The position numbers were made by a program, and so were the translations under genes. The notes below the pieces were generated by a model. That model did no database searches and was not told where the DNA came from. It saw nothing but the letters and a program-made list of their open reading frames with translations. A stretch of 64,000 nucleotides of DNA, taken from Siphonodentalium dalli. Its lineage: Eukaryota; Mollusca; Scaphopoda; Gadilida; Siphonodentaliidae. The stretch is taken from the NCBI GenBank assembly GCA_032622095.1, contig CP136069.1, positions 162,057,043 to 162,121,042 on the forward strand, given 5' to 3'. Positions 31,031-42,318 of the stretch are shown here, piece by piece; position 1 is the stretch's first letter; every line of letters starts with the position of its first letter.

Positions 31031-32829
31031 TAGATCATGCCATGAATGATCTCTACTCTGGGTAATATGATTATGAGAGGCCACATTCACATTTATATTG
31101 AATTGCGCTTAAGTGCAATTGAATGCGCTTAAGCAAAATTTATTGCACTTAAGGGCAAACGATTGTGCATAAGTGCAATAAAATATTGTGCTTAAGTACA
31201 AATAGGGCATTCATGCTTAAGCATTATGAGTTGCACTTAAGCATGATTAATTGCGCTCAAGTGCAATTAATTGTAACTACTATCTAACCTACCCATAAAA
31301 TATTAATTGTCATAACCTGGAGTATCGCCTAGCATCACAAGAAGAGCATGTGCTAATTTTAACATTTTTAAATAAGCCTAGTACAGTTACCTCTAACTGT
31401 ATGTGTGCAACAATCAAAGATAATCCATAATGTCATATAATTATCAGCATCCCTTATATCAAAAAAATGGATGTCTCCTCTAGTATGTTTTAATATAATT
31501 TTTTAAAAGAATTTTTGCACAGATTTGGGCCATAGCTATGGTCATATAGTAATAATGTGGTGTCATTATATGAGGGTTTGCTCACTTCATATGGTGTACT
31601 TATTGACTTAAATCGGGTGAAAAACCCTAAATATTGTCATATTATCAGCATCCCTGTCCCAAAAATATGTGTTTCATTCCGGGAGCTTTGGTGTCTCACT
31701 CCTCGAGCTCTGGTAGTTTTATTAAATCAGCGTCTCTTGCACAGATCTATAGTATGTCCATGTCATAAACTGTAGCGCGAATATGGTGTCACTGAGGACC
31801 TGCTTCCCTCATATGGTGCACATGTATACCGGTATATACTCGAAAATCAAAGTTGCACCAACTAATACAGAAGTCAATGCTATCACGAATTGCCTGAACT
31901 AAAACAGAAGGTAATGCTATCGCGAGTCTACCATATCAATAAAGAACTTAGACTTGCTCCCTACCCATCCAAACTAATGAAAACAAGAGGTGATATGTCA
32001 GTAAGAACTAAGGTTGAGTTATGGATAAACCTATTTATTCACCAGGGGTGTTTTATATAATAGTTACATATAACCATGAAATGCGCTTAAGATTAGCCAA
32101 TTGATTGCGCACAGCAAGATTGATTGCGCTTAAGCACAAATAATTATGTTTTCAAGAACAAATTACTATGCTTAAGCGCAATCGACTGCACTTAAGATCA
32201 ATGATTGCGCTTAAGAACAATGATAAGTTCAAGTAATTCTGCTTAAGTGTAATTATTTGTGCTTAAGTGCAATTAATTGCGCTCAAGTGCAATTAATTGC
32301 GCTTAAGCGCACTTCATTACTAAATGGCAATTTGGCCTCCCAGAGGCTAATGCCTGTAGATATCATATTGTACCAGTGAAAAACCTGGGAACTTATTGAG
32401 GTTTTGATAGGGAACCTTATAAAGCTGAAAAAATAACACGGGAATATATTTCTTTGTTAATACCTGTCGCTTAACAGTTTATTCATAAGGCGAAAGTGCC
32501 AGCTCGAGATGACATTATTTAACAGACTTGATGGGTGAGTTTGCTATGCTCACTTACAATCATGGAATTTCCCCACGGTAATTAATTCAGTGTTTTTGTG
32601 ATATCAGCTCACTAAAGCCACAAAAAGCATGCATTTTCGAGCTGGGACCAACCCATACTTTGAAGTTGATTATCGAGGAACAATTATAAACAAAGAAATA
32701 TGTTCCCTGTCTTGTTTGTTCAATGTTATAAAGTTCCCTATCAAAACATAAAAAAGTTCCCAAGTTTTGTACTGATGGAATAAGATCTCTACAGGCGCTA
32801 AGCAGAGTAAAGATTCATGGCATGATCTA
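31031..32829. mobile_element. Foldback MITE with TAGATCATGCC ends, copy 2 (split)
   Basis: The left tip TAGATCATGCCATGAATGAT is at 31031 and the right tip TTCATGGCATGATCTA ends at about 32829. The body resumes at about 32344 with TGCCTGTAGATATCATATTG and matches copy 1 to the end. Removing the inserted CTTAAG-rich element leaves about 530 bp, close to the 519 bp of copy 1. Confidence 0.8.
31074..32343. mobile_element. CTTAAG-rich element inserted in a foldback MITE, copy 1
   Basis: Ends GAGAGGCCACATTCACATTT and its diverged inverse near 32320-32343. Both termini are built of TGCGCTTAAGTGCAATTAAT-like palindromic units (31105-31275 and 32080-32315). The middle (31280-32050) is unique and non-coding. 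It interrupts the TAGATCATGCC MITE, so it is the younger insertion. Confidence 0.7.
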
Positions 32830-33451
32830 GGGGAGGGGGTTTCTTCAATTTCAACTAGATAGCTCCAGGCTGTTGACCCAACATTCAACAATAATTTAAA
32901 CAAGGACTAAATCATGCCAGAAGCTGGGGTTTGTCCCACAAAAATATTCATGATTGCCAATTACTCAATTAATAAATTCAATTGCAAGTCTATCACAGCT
33001 AGTGACAGTCAATTGTGATATTCAGTTATTAACAGACTTTTTAATTATATTAAATTTAATTCATTAATAAATCATTTAAAATAAGTCTTCTTAAATATAT
33101 CTCTTCATGATATTGATGATGTCCCTCCCTCCCATGGCGGACCCCAGACTCCTATTCTGAATACTAATAACAAATAGGTGATTTTTCTGTGTACCAGCAG
33201 GTACCAGATTATTTTTTTGTCTAAATGACATATTTTGATATAATTCAGTCTCATACTTCTTGATGAGCTGGAGTTATGGACAATACTTCAGCAGCAAAAA
33301 TGTAATTATTTTCATATTTATAATAGTGTGAAATAACCATGGCTTCTATCCTATATTTTTTGTATCCGGTACTCATGATTCACCTCTGTTATTCATGATT
33401 TATGGCAGGTGCTAGTACATGTATACCATCAGTAGTCAGAGTAATCAAAGC
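32830..33451. other. No feature recognised
   Basis: AT-rich, no frames of interest, no shared repeats detected. Confidence 0.35.
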
Positions 33452-33560
33452 TACAGTAATGCCCTAATTAGTCGACTCCATAACCACAGCAGAATTATGT
33501 ATAACTTTCCAGGATTTAGTCGGAAATATGGCTTGTTGCCATTCATCGGAAATCTCTCCC
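33452..33560. mobile_element. Half copy of TACAGTAATGCCC foldback MITE
   Basis: TACAGTAATGCCCTAATTAG through GGATTTAGTCGGAAATATGG to CATTCATCGGAAATCTCTC is the left arm of the family. The inverted right arm is absent. Confidence 0.75.
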
Positions 33561-33647
33561 ATATAATAATGAATTGGCAGTGTCTCAGAAACAGAACATT
33601 AATTTGATTTGGCCTTACTAAACTCAGCAGAACCACCACCATCATAG

Positions 33648-33829
33648 TACAGTAATGCCCTAAATAATTGACTCCTTAACCACAGCAGAATTATGGGTAA
33701 CTTTTCAGCATTTAGTCGAAAATATGGCTTTCCGATGAATGGCAACAAGCCATATTTCCAACTAAATCCTGAAAAGTTACCCATAATTCTGCTGTGGTTA
33801 AGCAGTCGATTAATTAGGGCATTACTGTA
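33648..33829. mobile_element. Mariner-like foldback MITE (TACAGTAATGCCC), full copy
   Basis: TA-CAGTAATGCCCTAAATAAT at the left and ATTAGGGCATTACTG-TA at the right. Arms are complementary nearly to the centre (GGCTTTCCGATGAATGGC). TA flanks and a CAGT tip fit Tc1/mariner-mobilised MITEs. Confidence 0.85.
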
Positions 33830-33919
33830 TGTGGTTCATTTATGAGACAAAATACCAAACCTGGAGGGTCGGAACTAAAACTAATTACAACAAAAAATGT
33901 CTATTTGGAATAAAATCAA

Positions 33920-34195
33920 TTAACCCTTTCATTATGGGAGCAGCATTCACCCTTCCATGATTGGAGCATTGGAAATATTGCAAAAAAACCATGTGCTAAT
34001 GCATTCTCTTATATATGGTCGTTTCCAGTAGGGATCCTAGAATATGTAAGAGAATACATTACATTGGCCTAACAATATTTACCTTGACCTTGTAAGCCAG
34101 TGCATTCTCTTATATATGTGAGGCTACCTAGTATGGTATCTGCAAAAAAAAGGGAATGCACTGGCACATGATTCATTGCTCCACCAGCGCAGTTC
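33920..34195. mobile_element. TTAA hairpin MITE, CCTTTCA subfamily, diverged
   Basis: Starts TTAACCCTTTCATTATGGG. Contains degraded CAATGCATTCTCTTATATAT stems at 34005, 34060 and 34100. The right end near TTGCTCCACCAGCGCAG lacks a clear TTAA, so the limit is approximate. Confidence 0.55.
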
Positions 34196-34327
34196 CCATC
34201 AAGAAATGGTTATATTATATATTCGAGTCTCCCAAGTCCTTCCAACTGCATGTTTTGTAGATTTTATTTTCCTGCTTTACCTGGCTTTACAGAAGAAATT
34301 TAATCATTTACAAATTTCCGGATTCAC

Positions 34328-34559
34328 TAAAGATGGATTATCTCTTCCTCTAACATGTGTTGTATAGTTTACTGGTTATAAAACAATAAAAATAAGCCGG
34401 AGATACCATTAAAATACTGGAAATTGATTGTATACTATTATAATTCTAATTGATAGAAGTGTTTCCAGGCAAGGGTCTTCGATTCATATTTATTATGTTA
34501 TACACAGGAAACTATAAAATAACTGTTACAGAAAGAGATAATTATTAATCCATCTGTAA
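34328..34559. mobile_element. Foldback MITE with AAAGATGG ends, copy 1
   Basis: TAAAGATGGATTATCTCTT at the left is inverted as AGAGATAATTATTAATCCAT at the right. Inner arms (ATAGTTTACTGGTTATAAAA and GTTATACACAGGAAACTATA) pair. Related to 36247-36598. Confidence 0.65.
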
Positions 34560-34872
34560 GAGTAAGGATTTTTCAAGTTGTGTGTTTTCAAGAATGGGAG
34601 TGTATCACACTGAGCCAAATTCAATATATGATGGTCAGATATTTCAAAAACTAGAAAAAAAATTAACAGCCTTTTCATTGTTTTAGTAACTTTCTGACTA
34701 CAATGTAGATTGTGTACAAAACATGATTTCTTTATTAGTCTATGATGAAGACAAAACTATTTTTGAACAAATTGTGTGTTAGACTTACAAACTGAAGGGA
34801 TTTCCAAACACCTTGCGATGCTATCTTTTAACAATTTAAAGTGTTCTAAGAGGAAAGTTAAAATAATTTTGC

Positions 34873-35200
34873 ACATTTCATGACTGGAGCTTCCTGAAAT
34901 TTTGCAAAAACACTATACCAATGCATTCTCTTATATATGCCAGTCTCCCATAGGCAGACCTAAAAACATTTATCTTGACTATGCAAGCCAGTGCATTCTT
35001 TTATATATACAAGGTGCCATATGGGAGACCATTATTTATGATTAATCCTTCCATAACTGGAGCTTCATGAATTTTTTTGAAAACCTGTGCCAATGCATTC
35101 TCTTATATATGCGAGTCTCCCATAGGATGCCTTGCATATATAAGAGAATGCATTAAGCTAACAATACTTGTATTGAACTTCTAAGCCAGTGAACTCTCTG
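34873..35200. mobile_element. Two adjoining diverged TTAA-type hairpin MITE fragments
   Basis: CATGACTGGAGCTTCCTGAA at about 34879 and CATAACTGGAGCTTCATGAA at about 35050 mark two starts in tandem, the second after ATTAATCCTTC. Each leads into CAATGCATTCTCTTATATAT with loops GTCTCCCATAGG. Right arms are partly missing. Confidence 0.55.
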
Positions 35201-35324
35201 CTGATTGTTTTTTTTCTATTTATGCCCCAACATTAATCTCAGTCATAAGTTAATTTTATTCACCAAAACACCAAAAAAAGCCATGAGAAAAGCAGGGTAT
35301 ATGGATTTAAATTATTTCAATTTG

Positions 35325-35510
35325 CTCTGGAGGGGGGGGGTGTTAATATATATTCAGACACGTATGTTACTTTTTTACCTTTGACCATTTCTGCAATTCA
35401 CCCAGCCCCGCAACCAATTTCTTTCCCTCTTTACAACTGTTTCCCCCCCCCCCCCCCAAGCATTTTTCAACACCCCTCCCCATCTGTCTGAATATATATG
35501 TGGAGATTCT
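35325..35510. repeat. Inverted repeat with G-run and C-run
   Basis: GGGGTGTTAATATATATTCA near 35338 is inverted as TGAATATATATGTGG near 35490, with a nine-G run at the left and a 15-C run at 35444-35458. It might be a small MITE but has no clean ends. Confidence 0.4.
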
Positions 35511-35762
35511 ATGAGGAAAAAAACTATTTTTTTCCTCACAGAAACCCCACTGTGAAAATATTTCAGTGAATTTTGTGTTAACTAAAGCTATTGTTCTTGT
35601 TTAATATTACAGTTTTCACCACTTTTACCAGCTTTTTACATGAAATATTAAAGGGACCAATGCACTCGCAGTGCGGCAGTGGGTAAAATGTGCAAATATA
35701 TTCCATAAAAACATCACCTATTAGAAGAACATGGAGAAATAGATCAACTTTGCTCGATTGGC

Positions 35763-36250
35763 TTAAAGGTACTCAATCCGAACAGAGGGTCCCCATCTCA
35801 ACAGATTCCAACAACAACAATCCGATCAGAGGGTCCTATATTACTATTTCAATGGCTTCGGGGGTCAAAAATATTTGATTCGAGTCGAGGAACCCATCAA
35901 ACAAAGCTCAGAGTTATTAGATGTTGATTTTTGAAATTTGTTATTTACTCTAGATGAGTACTAATAATTGCCTTCAACTGCCGTAATCTGCTTGGGATGT
36001 GTACACCAAAATCTATTCAAACAGACAAGGATGGATAACTCTAAAATCAAGTGGTAATAATAACGCAATTTTGACTGAGTTCTGGGCCAGAAAGTATTCC
36101 CGATAATGAAAAATAATAGATTTCTAAAATTGATATCTAACAAATCTGAGCTTTGATGGGTGACTTCCTCGACTCGAATCAAATATTTTTGACCCCCGAA
36201 GCCATTGAAATAGTAATTGAGAGGAGTTTTATCGGATTGAGTACCTTTAA
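35763..36250. mobile_element. MITE with AAAGGTACTCAATCC ends
   Basis: TTAAAGGTACTCAATCCGA at the left is inverted as TCGGATTGAGTACCTTTAA at the right. Inner arms share TTCAATGGCTTCGGGGGTCA, AAATATTTGATTCGAGTCGA and CATCAAA. About 488 bp, non-coding. Confidence 0.85.
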
Positions 36251-36598
36251 AGATGGATCATCTGTTCTTAAATTGTTTTCTATAATTTCTAGGGTATAAA
36301 ATAATAATGATAAGTCAAGTTGTCAAAGACACCAGTCCAGAAACGCTTCTATCCTTTAATATTACAACTGATTGATAATCAGTTGGGACAATCTTTTTTT
36401 TACTATTTTCCTGCTTGCTATGCTCCGAACGTTTCCTCAAGCAGTAAAATGTCTCAAATTATTTGTAGGTATACTAGTATATATACCAGAAAATTCAAAA
36501 TAGAATGAACAGTAATTGATAGAAGCATTTCCGGACATTATTTTATACCCAGGAAAATATATAAAACTTGTAATAAGAATATATAGACCATCTTTAAA
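36247..36598. mobile_element. Foldback MITE with AAAGATGG ends, copy 2
   Basis: TTTAAAGATGGATCATCTGT at the left is inverted as ATATAGACCATCTTTAAA at the right, with inner pairs AGGGTATAAAATAATAATG and ACATTATTTTATACCCAGG. It overlaps the tip of the preceding MITE by the shared TTTAA. Confidence 0.7.
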
Positions 36599-37292
36599 CT
36601 GTAATCAAAATATGAAACAGAGATTATTCCTTAAGAAATAATTTCAAGAGAGGGCACTGATTTTCTAACCTTTCAACTCAATCAACCTATATAATTAGGA
36701 GGCACAAGTTTGAAGTCAGAATCACTGAGTGCATTCTATTTACAACCGAAGGGGTTCAGAAACTTTTTTTTTAAACTCAATATACATGTGATTGGTATAT
36801 ACATGTACACATGTATGTACCAATAACCTATTTTAGTATGAAATTTTCTCCAGTCTTCATATACGCTATTACCATACGCTTGTGTATATATGCATTTTGT
36901 TATGAGAGGCCAAAAGTAACAATTATCAGTGAATCACTCATCCATAGAGAAACCAGGTTCATTTTAACTTCAGACTGTCAGGGAGGTGGCGACGATGTCA
37001 CAGTGGGGTTGTCTCCACCCCCCCCCCCCCATAAATGTTTCCTTCCAAGTGGCCAGTTTCATACCGGTATAATCTGGATGAATCATTGAATCGTATCATT
37101 TAGTATAAGGTATATTGCAGTCTGATAGATATCCAGACTCGTAAGAAAGAAATGAAACATGGTCTAATTTTATTTAGACTGGGTCTATTGATATGTTTTT
37201 TTTTAAATAACGTTAACTTTGTTGTCACAATTTGGGATTTAAAAAAATAAATAAAATGTGTCCAATTGGCGCGTTGTCATCAGATAACTTAA
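36599..37292. other. No gene recognised; poly-C at 37018-37030
   Basis: Includes a CATGTAC-rich palindromic patch near 36783-36822. The 92-codon frame at 36811-37089 runs through poly-C and is not believable. Confidence 0.4.
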
Positions 37293-37508
37293 TACAGTAA
37301 TGCCCAAAGTAATTGACACTTAACCACAGCAGAATTATGGGTAATTTTTCAGGATTTAGTTGGAAATATGGCTTGTTGCCATTCATCGGAAAGCTCTCGA
37401 CGAGAGCTTTCCAACGAATAGCAACAAGCCATATTTCCAACTAAATCCTGAATTATTTTCCATAATCCTGGTGTGGTTAAGGGGTCAATTACTTTGGGTA
37501 TTACTGTA
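37293..37508. mobile_element. Mariner-like foldback MITE (TACAGTAATGCCC), copy 3
   Basis: TA-CAGTAATGCCCAAAGTAAT to TACTTTGGGTATTACTG-TA, with the hairpin centre GGAAAGCTCTCGACGAGAGC. The subterminal AAAGTAATTGACxxxTTAACC matches copy 5 (56698), defining a subfamily. Confidence 0.85.
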
Positions 37509-37650
37509 TGTTCTTTTTCAAAGTATTTTTTCAAAAGCAACGCATGACAGTTGTGGGAAACGACAAAACACGTGGTGAGAAATGGCCAAATATATGGTGC
37601 GAAACAACCAAACACGTGGGGCAAAGTGTACGAAACAACAATAGTACACA

Positions 37651-38071
37651 TATGGGAGGCAAAATTCACATTTAATTACTAATCACGCTTAAGTGTAATT
37701 CATTATGCTTAAGCATAAATTTAAGCTTAATGCGCAATGCCTAAGTGTAATTTAGATTTCCATTATACCATACTTAAGCGTATTACATTATGCTTATGCG
37801 TAATTCATTTACGATCACACATAATGCATTTACGTTAAAGTAAAGCGTAATAGAATTGAAAAAACTCCCCTGAAGCTGAAATTGATGCAGTCAATTACGA
37901 TGCTAGTAATCTTACCATCCGCCCAGAACATTAAACCTTACTAAGTTAGATACATGGAGGCCTACCATTACATATAACGTTGCAAGGCAATACAAACCAA
38001 TTATGCTTAAGCGTAATGGAGTTACGTTTAAGCGTAATCAGCCATTAAATGTTAGATTAATCTCCCATATA
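37651..38071. mobile_element. CTTAAG-rich element, copy 2
   Basis: TATGGGAGGCAAAATTCACA at the left is inverted near 38045-38068 (TAGATTAATCTCCCATA). Inside, ACGCTTAAGTGTAATTCATT and TACGTTTAAGCGTAAT units occur in both orientations near both ends. Much shorter than copy 1 (421 bp against 1.27 kb). Confidence 0.7.
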
Positions 38072-38219
38072 GTACTTAATATATGCAATGATAATGTTGT
38101 TGTTTGAGCCATCCAAAATTATTTTGGAGTATAAATATAAGCAGCAAGCGAAATAATTGAAAAATAATTTATTATATATGATAAACAAGCATAATTTTTA
38201 AATATTTAAGCAATAGCTC

Positions 38220-38680
38220 CTTGTTAGCATTGTTGAAAACACTCCATACTGTTGTTCCCCTCGCAGAGCAGATAGAAAACCGTCAATATCACCGACATCA
38301 ACAACCGACTGTTCCAGGTAGTTCAATTCCACAGTTGTTTTAACAAAGAAGGAGTGTTCGTATATATATAATTGTGAGTTGCTGGTACGCAGAAGTTGGA
38401 ACGATTCTGTGTTGTTACACACCTCCTTCTCCGCCGGATTTTGACTGACACAGTCCTAAAATTTTGTTGGCTGTATTTCCCTTGTGTCTTTCTTCTCGTG
38501 TTCTGATAAATCAGGCTTTAGGCAGGGCTGAAACCAACCCCTTGACTATTTTGTGGTATTGAACCAGTCACTGTTCTTTCCTTCATTCTTCGAGTGGTGG
38601 TAGCTTTACCTCAAACAGCATGCTTGTGACTGATCCATCATCTCGTCTGTATTTGTTCTTTAAGTCAACATGACCGCTTT
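38220..38680 (-). pseudogene. LINE reverse transcriptase C-terminal relic
   Basis: Minus-strand frames spell the C-terminal tail common in Jockey/CR1-type polymerases: RRDDGSVTSML, then LPPLEE-stop-RKEQ-stop-LVQYHKIVKGLVSALP, then after a one-base shift near 38420 SQLYIYEHSFFVKTTVELNY and SVVDVGDIDGF. Two in-frame stops, a third after LPKA and the shift show long decay. No catalytic palm remains. Not from the same copy as the LINE at 20.8 kb, whose tail differs. Confidence 0.6.
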
Positions 38681-38740
38681 CGCAGATTCCTGCTTCCAGC
38701 AAGGAAGGATACGCACTACGTACATGACTGAACTAGAGTT

Positions 38741-39035
38741 GCGCATACTTCTGAGTGTGACTTGATGTGGTATTGAAAACAACAGGTATTTATCTGGCAG
38801 GTCCGATTGGAACTTGTATAGATGTTGGTGTATTTATTTTTGAATTTTATATTCAATATTGATATTTCAAATCTGACAAATTAATATGTAGGTCAAGTGA
38901 TGTAATTCCAGAAAAAATTTATCAAAAAGATATTTATTGCAAAATTTTATAATTTACAAAGCGGACCCACCAGATAAATACCTGCTGTTTCTTATAGTAC
39001 CACATCAAGCCACACTCGAAGACTGAGAAGTATGC
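38741..39035. mobile_element. Foldback MITE beside the LINE relic
   Basis: GCATACTTCTGAGTGTGACT at the left is inverted at the right (CGAAGACTGAGAAGTATGC). The arms continue through TTGATGTGGTA and CAGGTATTTATCTGG for about 75 bp each around an AT-rich centre. Target duplication not resolved. Confidence 0.75.
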
Positions 39036-39608
39036 ATGTATGTGCAAAGTTCTCCGTAACTTTCAGAATTTTGCTCCGCAGATTTGCATGGAAATCCACT
39101 GTGAGTGTGACAACTGACATTCACATCCCAACATCCATTGCGGATTTTTCGGCATCTTCGCGCTAACGAAAACGTCTTATTTGATCGCATTTTGCCAATT
39201 TAAGCTCAATATATATCGTCTTTTTCTAACGATATCTTGAAACCATGCTTGCTGTCACTGACAATGAGGTATACCCCCAATCTATTTATAGCAATCAGGG
39301 GAGATAAACCATGCATGCAGTTTACAGAAGCGTTAGGAACAGGCAGTGAATAGCTGATTTCAACAACAACAACATGGTGGCGATGATTTTTGGGTCCCTT
39401 TAACATGTATGTGCACCGAGTGACCCAAATATGTTAAGCTATCATGAATGTGGGTCACGCGTAGTAATACATATTTCTAGGAAATTCGGTGATCCGCCAC
39501 TTTCTTGGGTAACAGTCAGCTGATGTGAACACACATTCAGATTTCCCACATTGCAGATACCATTAACAATCTATACGTTGTTGTCAAAATGTAAGCCGTC
39601 GTTCGCTT
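39036..39608. other. No feature recognised
   Basis: Unique sequence left of the MITE-bracketed duplication. Minus frames at 39005-39406 carry no known motif. Confidence 0.35.
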
Positions 39609-39611
39609 TAA

Positions 39612-40062
39612 GGTTACACTGGTGTAAATAAGGTTCCGAGTGACATCTAGCGGATGCGGGAGGAATATATAGGAGAGAATAAAATAGACACTGGGCCCTG
39701 ATTGGTCAATAGCCTTGTGTGCTTTTCACATAAAAAAATCATCACACCTCTTCCCTATGATTTCCCATAGGTAAAATAACCATTGGCACAGGAATTAACC
39801 CTTTGTAGTGAAGTTTGAATTTTTTGGTGTGGTCTAAAATATGACTGTATTTTTTTATGCGGTTCTGACACTAGTTACGAAAACATAAGATTTAAAGGCG
39901 AATTCCCTGCTAGACAGACATGATTTTTTTGTGTAAAAAGTTTCCCAAAATGTCAATTTTTCAGATTTAAAGAAAATTTTGGACCCAACATTTATATTGC
40001 CAACACTATACGCTAAAACGTTAGCACTGAGGCCTATGGAAAACATTTACACCAGTGTAACC
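39612..40062. mobile_element. 451-bp MITE with GGTTACACTGG ends, copy 1
   Basis: Perfect inverted tips GGTTACACTGGTGTAAAT and ATTTACACCAGTGTAACC, flanked by TAA on both sides, compatible with a 3-bp TWA target duplication as in PIF/Harbinger elements. Non-coding. Almost identical to 41865-42315, in the same orientation. Confidence 0.9.
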
Positions 40063-41862
40063 TAAAGGGAAAAAATAGCTTTTTATCATTTTTGATTCCT
40101 GGGAGTCACTTTAAAGCATTTTAATGCATTTTACAGAGCCTGGTCTTTCAGTCCAATGAATATCTCATGCTTGATGTGGCTATTCTTGCTGCTGATGTCT
40201 TCTTTCACTTACATCAGCCAAAAAAATAGTAAGATTTTTCATAAAAAATGCCAATTTTTCAAGGTATTTTCAAATTTTTTCAAGGTGGTAATAGTCACAT
40301 GATAATGCAAATGACCCATAACATGGGCATGTCAACGACACATATATTAATTGTTATAAGAACCTAATTTAACAAGTATTTTGGATTTTATAGCCAGTGA
40401 TATACAGATATATATCATAAAAGTGTGTCATTTCCACTGGTGGGTATGGTCATTTGAAGGTTAATAGCACTAAAACTTGGACACATTTAAGAAAATGCTT
40501 CAGCAATTCAAAGAGAGCATATCTTTATTCAACTAATTCAATATACACCCACATCCAGTTATCTTGGATCACCCTTGCAGACCTGAAAATGTCATATTTT
40601 ATTCTTCAATGTGCTGATAAAGTCATGCGTTTGATGCTCAGCTGATCAGATCTGGACTCAATGACCTCACATCACCAGAAGTTCTCTCATGGAAAGAATA
40701 TTGGACAGTCTTCCATAGCTGATCCAAGTTTGCAACACCAGACCCCTAAAACTGAGTGAAAATGGGGCCTGAACATGACTGGTGGTGGAAAATTGTGCTT
40801 TTTTGATGAATAATTTGTTAAAGGGGGTGGGGTTAAATTGTGTGTGATAAATAAAGAACCACAGAAGTGATATTGTTTTTGAACACATTTTTTCCATTGA
40901 TGGGCAATTCTGAAGAAATGTAGGGAGTTACAATTATTCCGCGAAAAAGCGGGCTATCGCTTTAAAGGGAAAAAATAGCTTTTTATCATTTTTGATTCCT
41001 GGGAGTCACTTTAAAGCATTTTAATGCATTTTACAGAGCCTGGTCTTTCAGTCCAATGAATATCTCATGCTTGATGTGGCTATTCTTGCTGCTGATGTCT
41101 TCTTTCACTTACATCAGCCAAAAAAATAGTAAGATTTTTCATAAAAAATGCCAATTTTTCAAGGTATTTTCAAATTTTTTCAAGGTGGTAATAGTCACAT
41201 GATAATGCAAATGACCCATAACATGGGCATGTCAACGACACATATATTAATTGTTATAAGAACCTAATTTAACAAGTATTTTGGATTTTATAGCCAGTGA
41301 TATACAGATATATATCATAAAAGTGTGTCATTTCCACTGGTGGGTATGGTCATTTGAAGGTTAATAGCACTAAAACTTGGACACATTTAAGAAAATGCTT
41401 CAGCAAGTCAAAGAGAGCATATCTTTATTCAACTAATTCAATATACACCCACATCCAGTTATCTTGGATCACCCTTGCAGACCTGAAAATGTCATATTTT
41501 ATTCTTCAATGTGCTGATAAAGTCATGCGTTTGATGCTCAGCTGATCAGATCTGGACTCAATGACCTCACATCACCAGAAGTTCTCTCATGGAAAGAATA
41601 TTGGACAGTCTTCCATAGGTGATCCAAGTTTGCAACACCAGACCCCTAAAACTGAGTGAAAATGGGGCCTGAACATGACTGGTGGTGGAAAATTGTGCTT
41701 TTTTGATGAATAATTTGTTAAAGGGGGTGGGGTTAAATTGTGTGTGATAAATAAAGAACCACAGAAGTGATATTGTTTTTTAACACATTTTTTCCATTGA
41801 TGGGCAATTCTGAAGAAATGTAGGGAGTTACAATTATTCCGCGAAAAAGCGGGCTATCGCTT
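40063..41862. repeat. Exact-length tandem duplication of a 900-bp unit
   Basis: TAAAGGGAAAAAATAGC starts at 40063 and at 40963. The two 900-bp copies are the same length and differ at only a few visible bases (for example CAATTC/CAAGTC and CATAGCT/CATAGGT). The only frame (63 codons) is duplicated with one substitution and has no known motif. An AATAAAG-like 3' end motif is near 40848 and 41748. The pair lies precisely between two 451-bp MITEs. Confidence 0.95.
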
Positions 41863-41864
41863 TA

Positions 41865-42315
41865 GGTTACACTGGTGTAAATAAGGTTCCGAGTGACATC
41901 TAGCGGATGCGGGAGGAATATATAGGAGAGAATAAAATAGACACTGGGCCCTGATTGGTCAATAGCCTTGTGTGCTTTTCACATAAAAAAATCATCACAC
42001 CTCTTCCCTATGATTTCCCATAGGTAAAATAACCATTGGCACAGGAATTAACCCTTTGTAGTGAAGTTTGAATTTTTTGGTGTGGTCTAAAATATGACTG
42101 TATTTTTTTATGCGGTTCTGACACTAGTTACGAAAACATAAGATTTAAAGGCGAATTCCCTGCTAGACAGACATGATTTTTTTGTGTAAAAAGTTTCCCT
42201 AAATGTCAATTTTTCAGATTTAAAGAAAATTTTGGACCCAACATTTATATTGCCAACACTATACGCTAAAACGTTAGCACTGAAGCCTATGGAAAACATT
42301 TACACCAGTGTAACC
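41865..42315. mobile_element. 451-bp MITE with GGTTACACTGG ends, copy 2
   Basis: Same orientation, length and ends as copy 1, flanked by TTA on both sides. The visible differences from copy 1 are few (CCCAAAATG/CCCTAAATG and GAGGCC/GAAGCC). The different target triplet suggests a separate insertion event rather than simple duplication of one insertion. Confidence 0.9.
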
Positions 42316-42318
42316 TTA

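Noticed and set aside
40454-41545. Duplicated 63-codon gene in the 900-bp unit
   Set aside because: The frame is short, has no motif and is conserved only because the whole unit was recently duplicated.
39612-42315. LTR retrotransposon with 451-bp LTRs
   Set aside because: The 451-bp repeats have 18-bp terminal inverted repeats, lack TG...CA ends, and no gag/pol or primer-binding site is visible between them.
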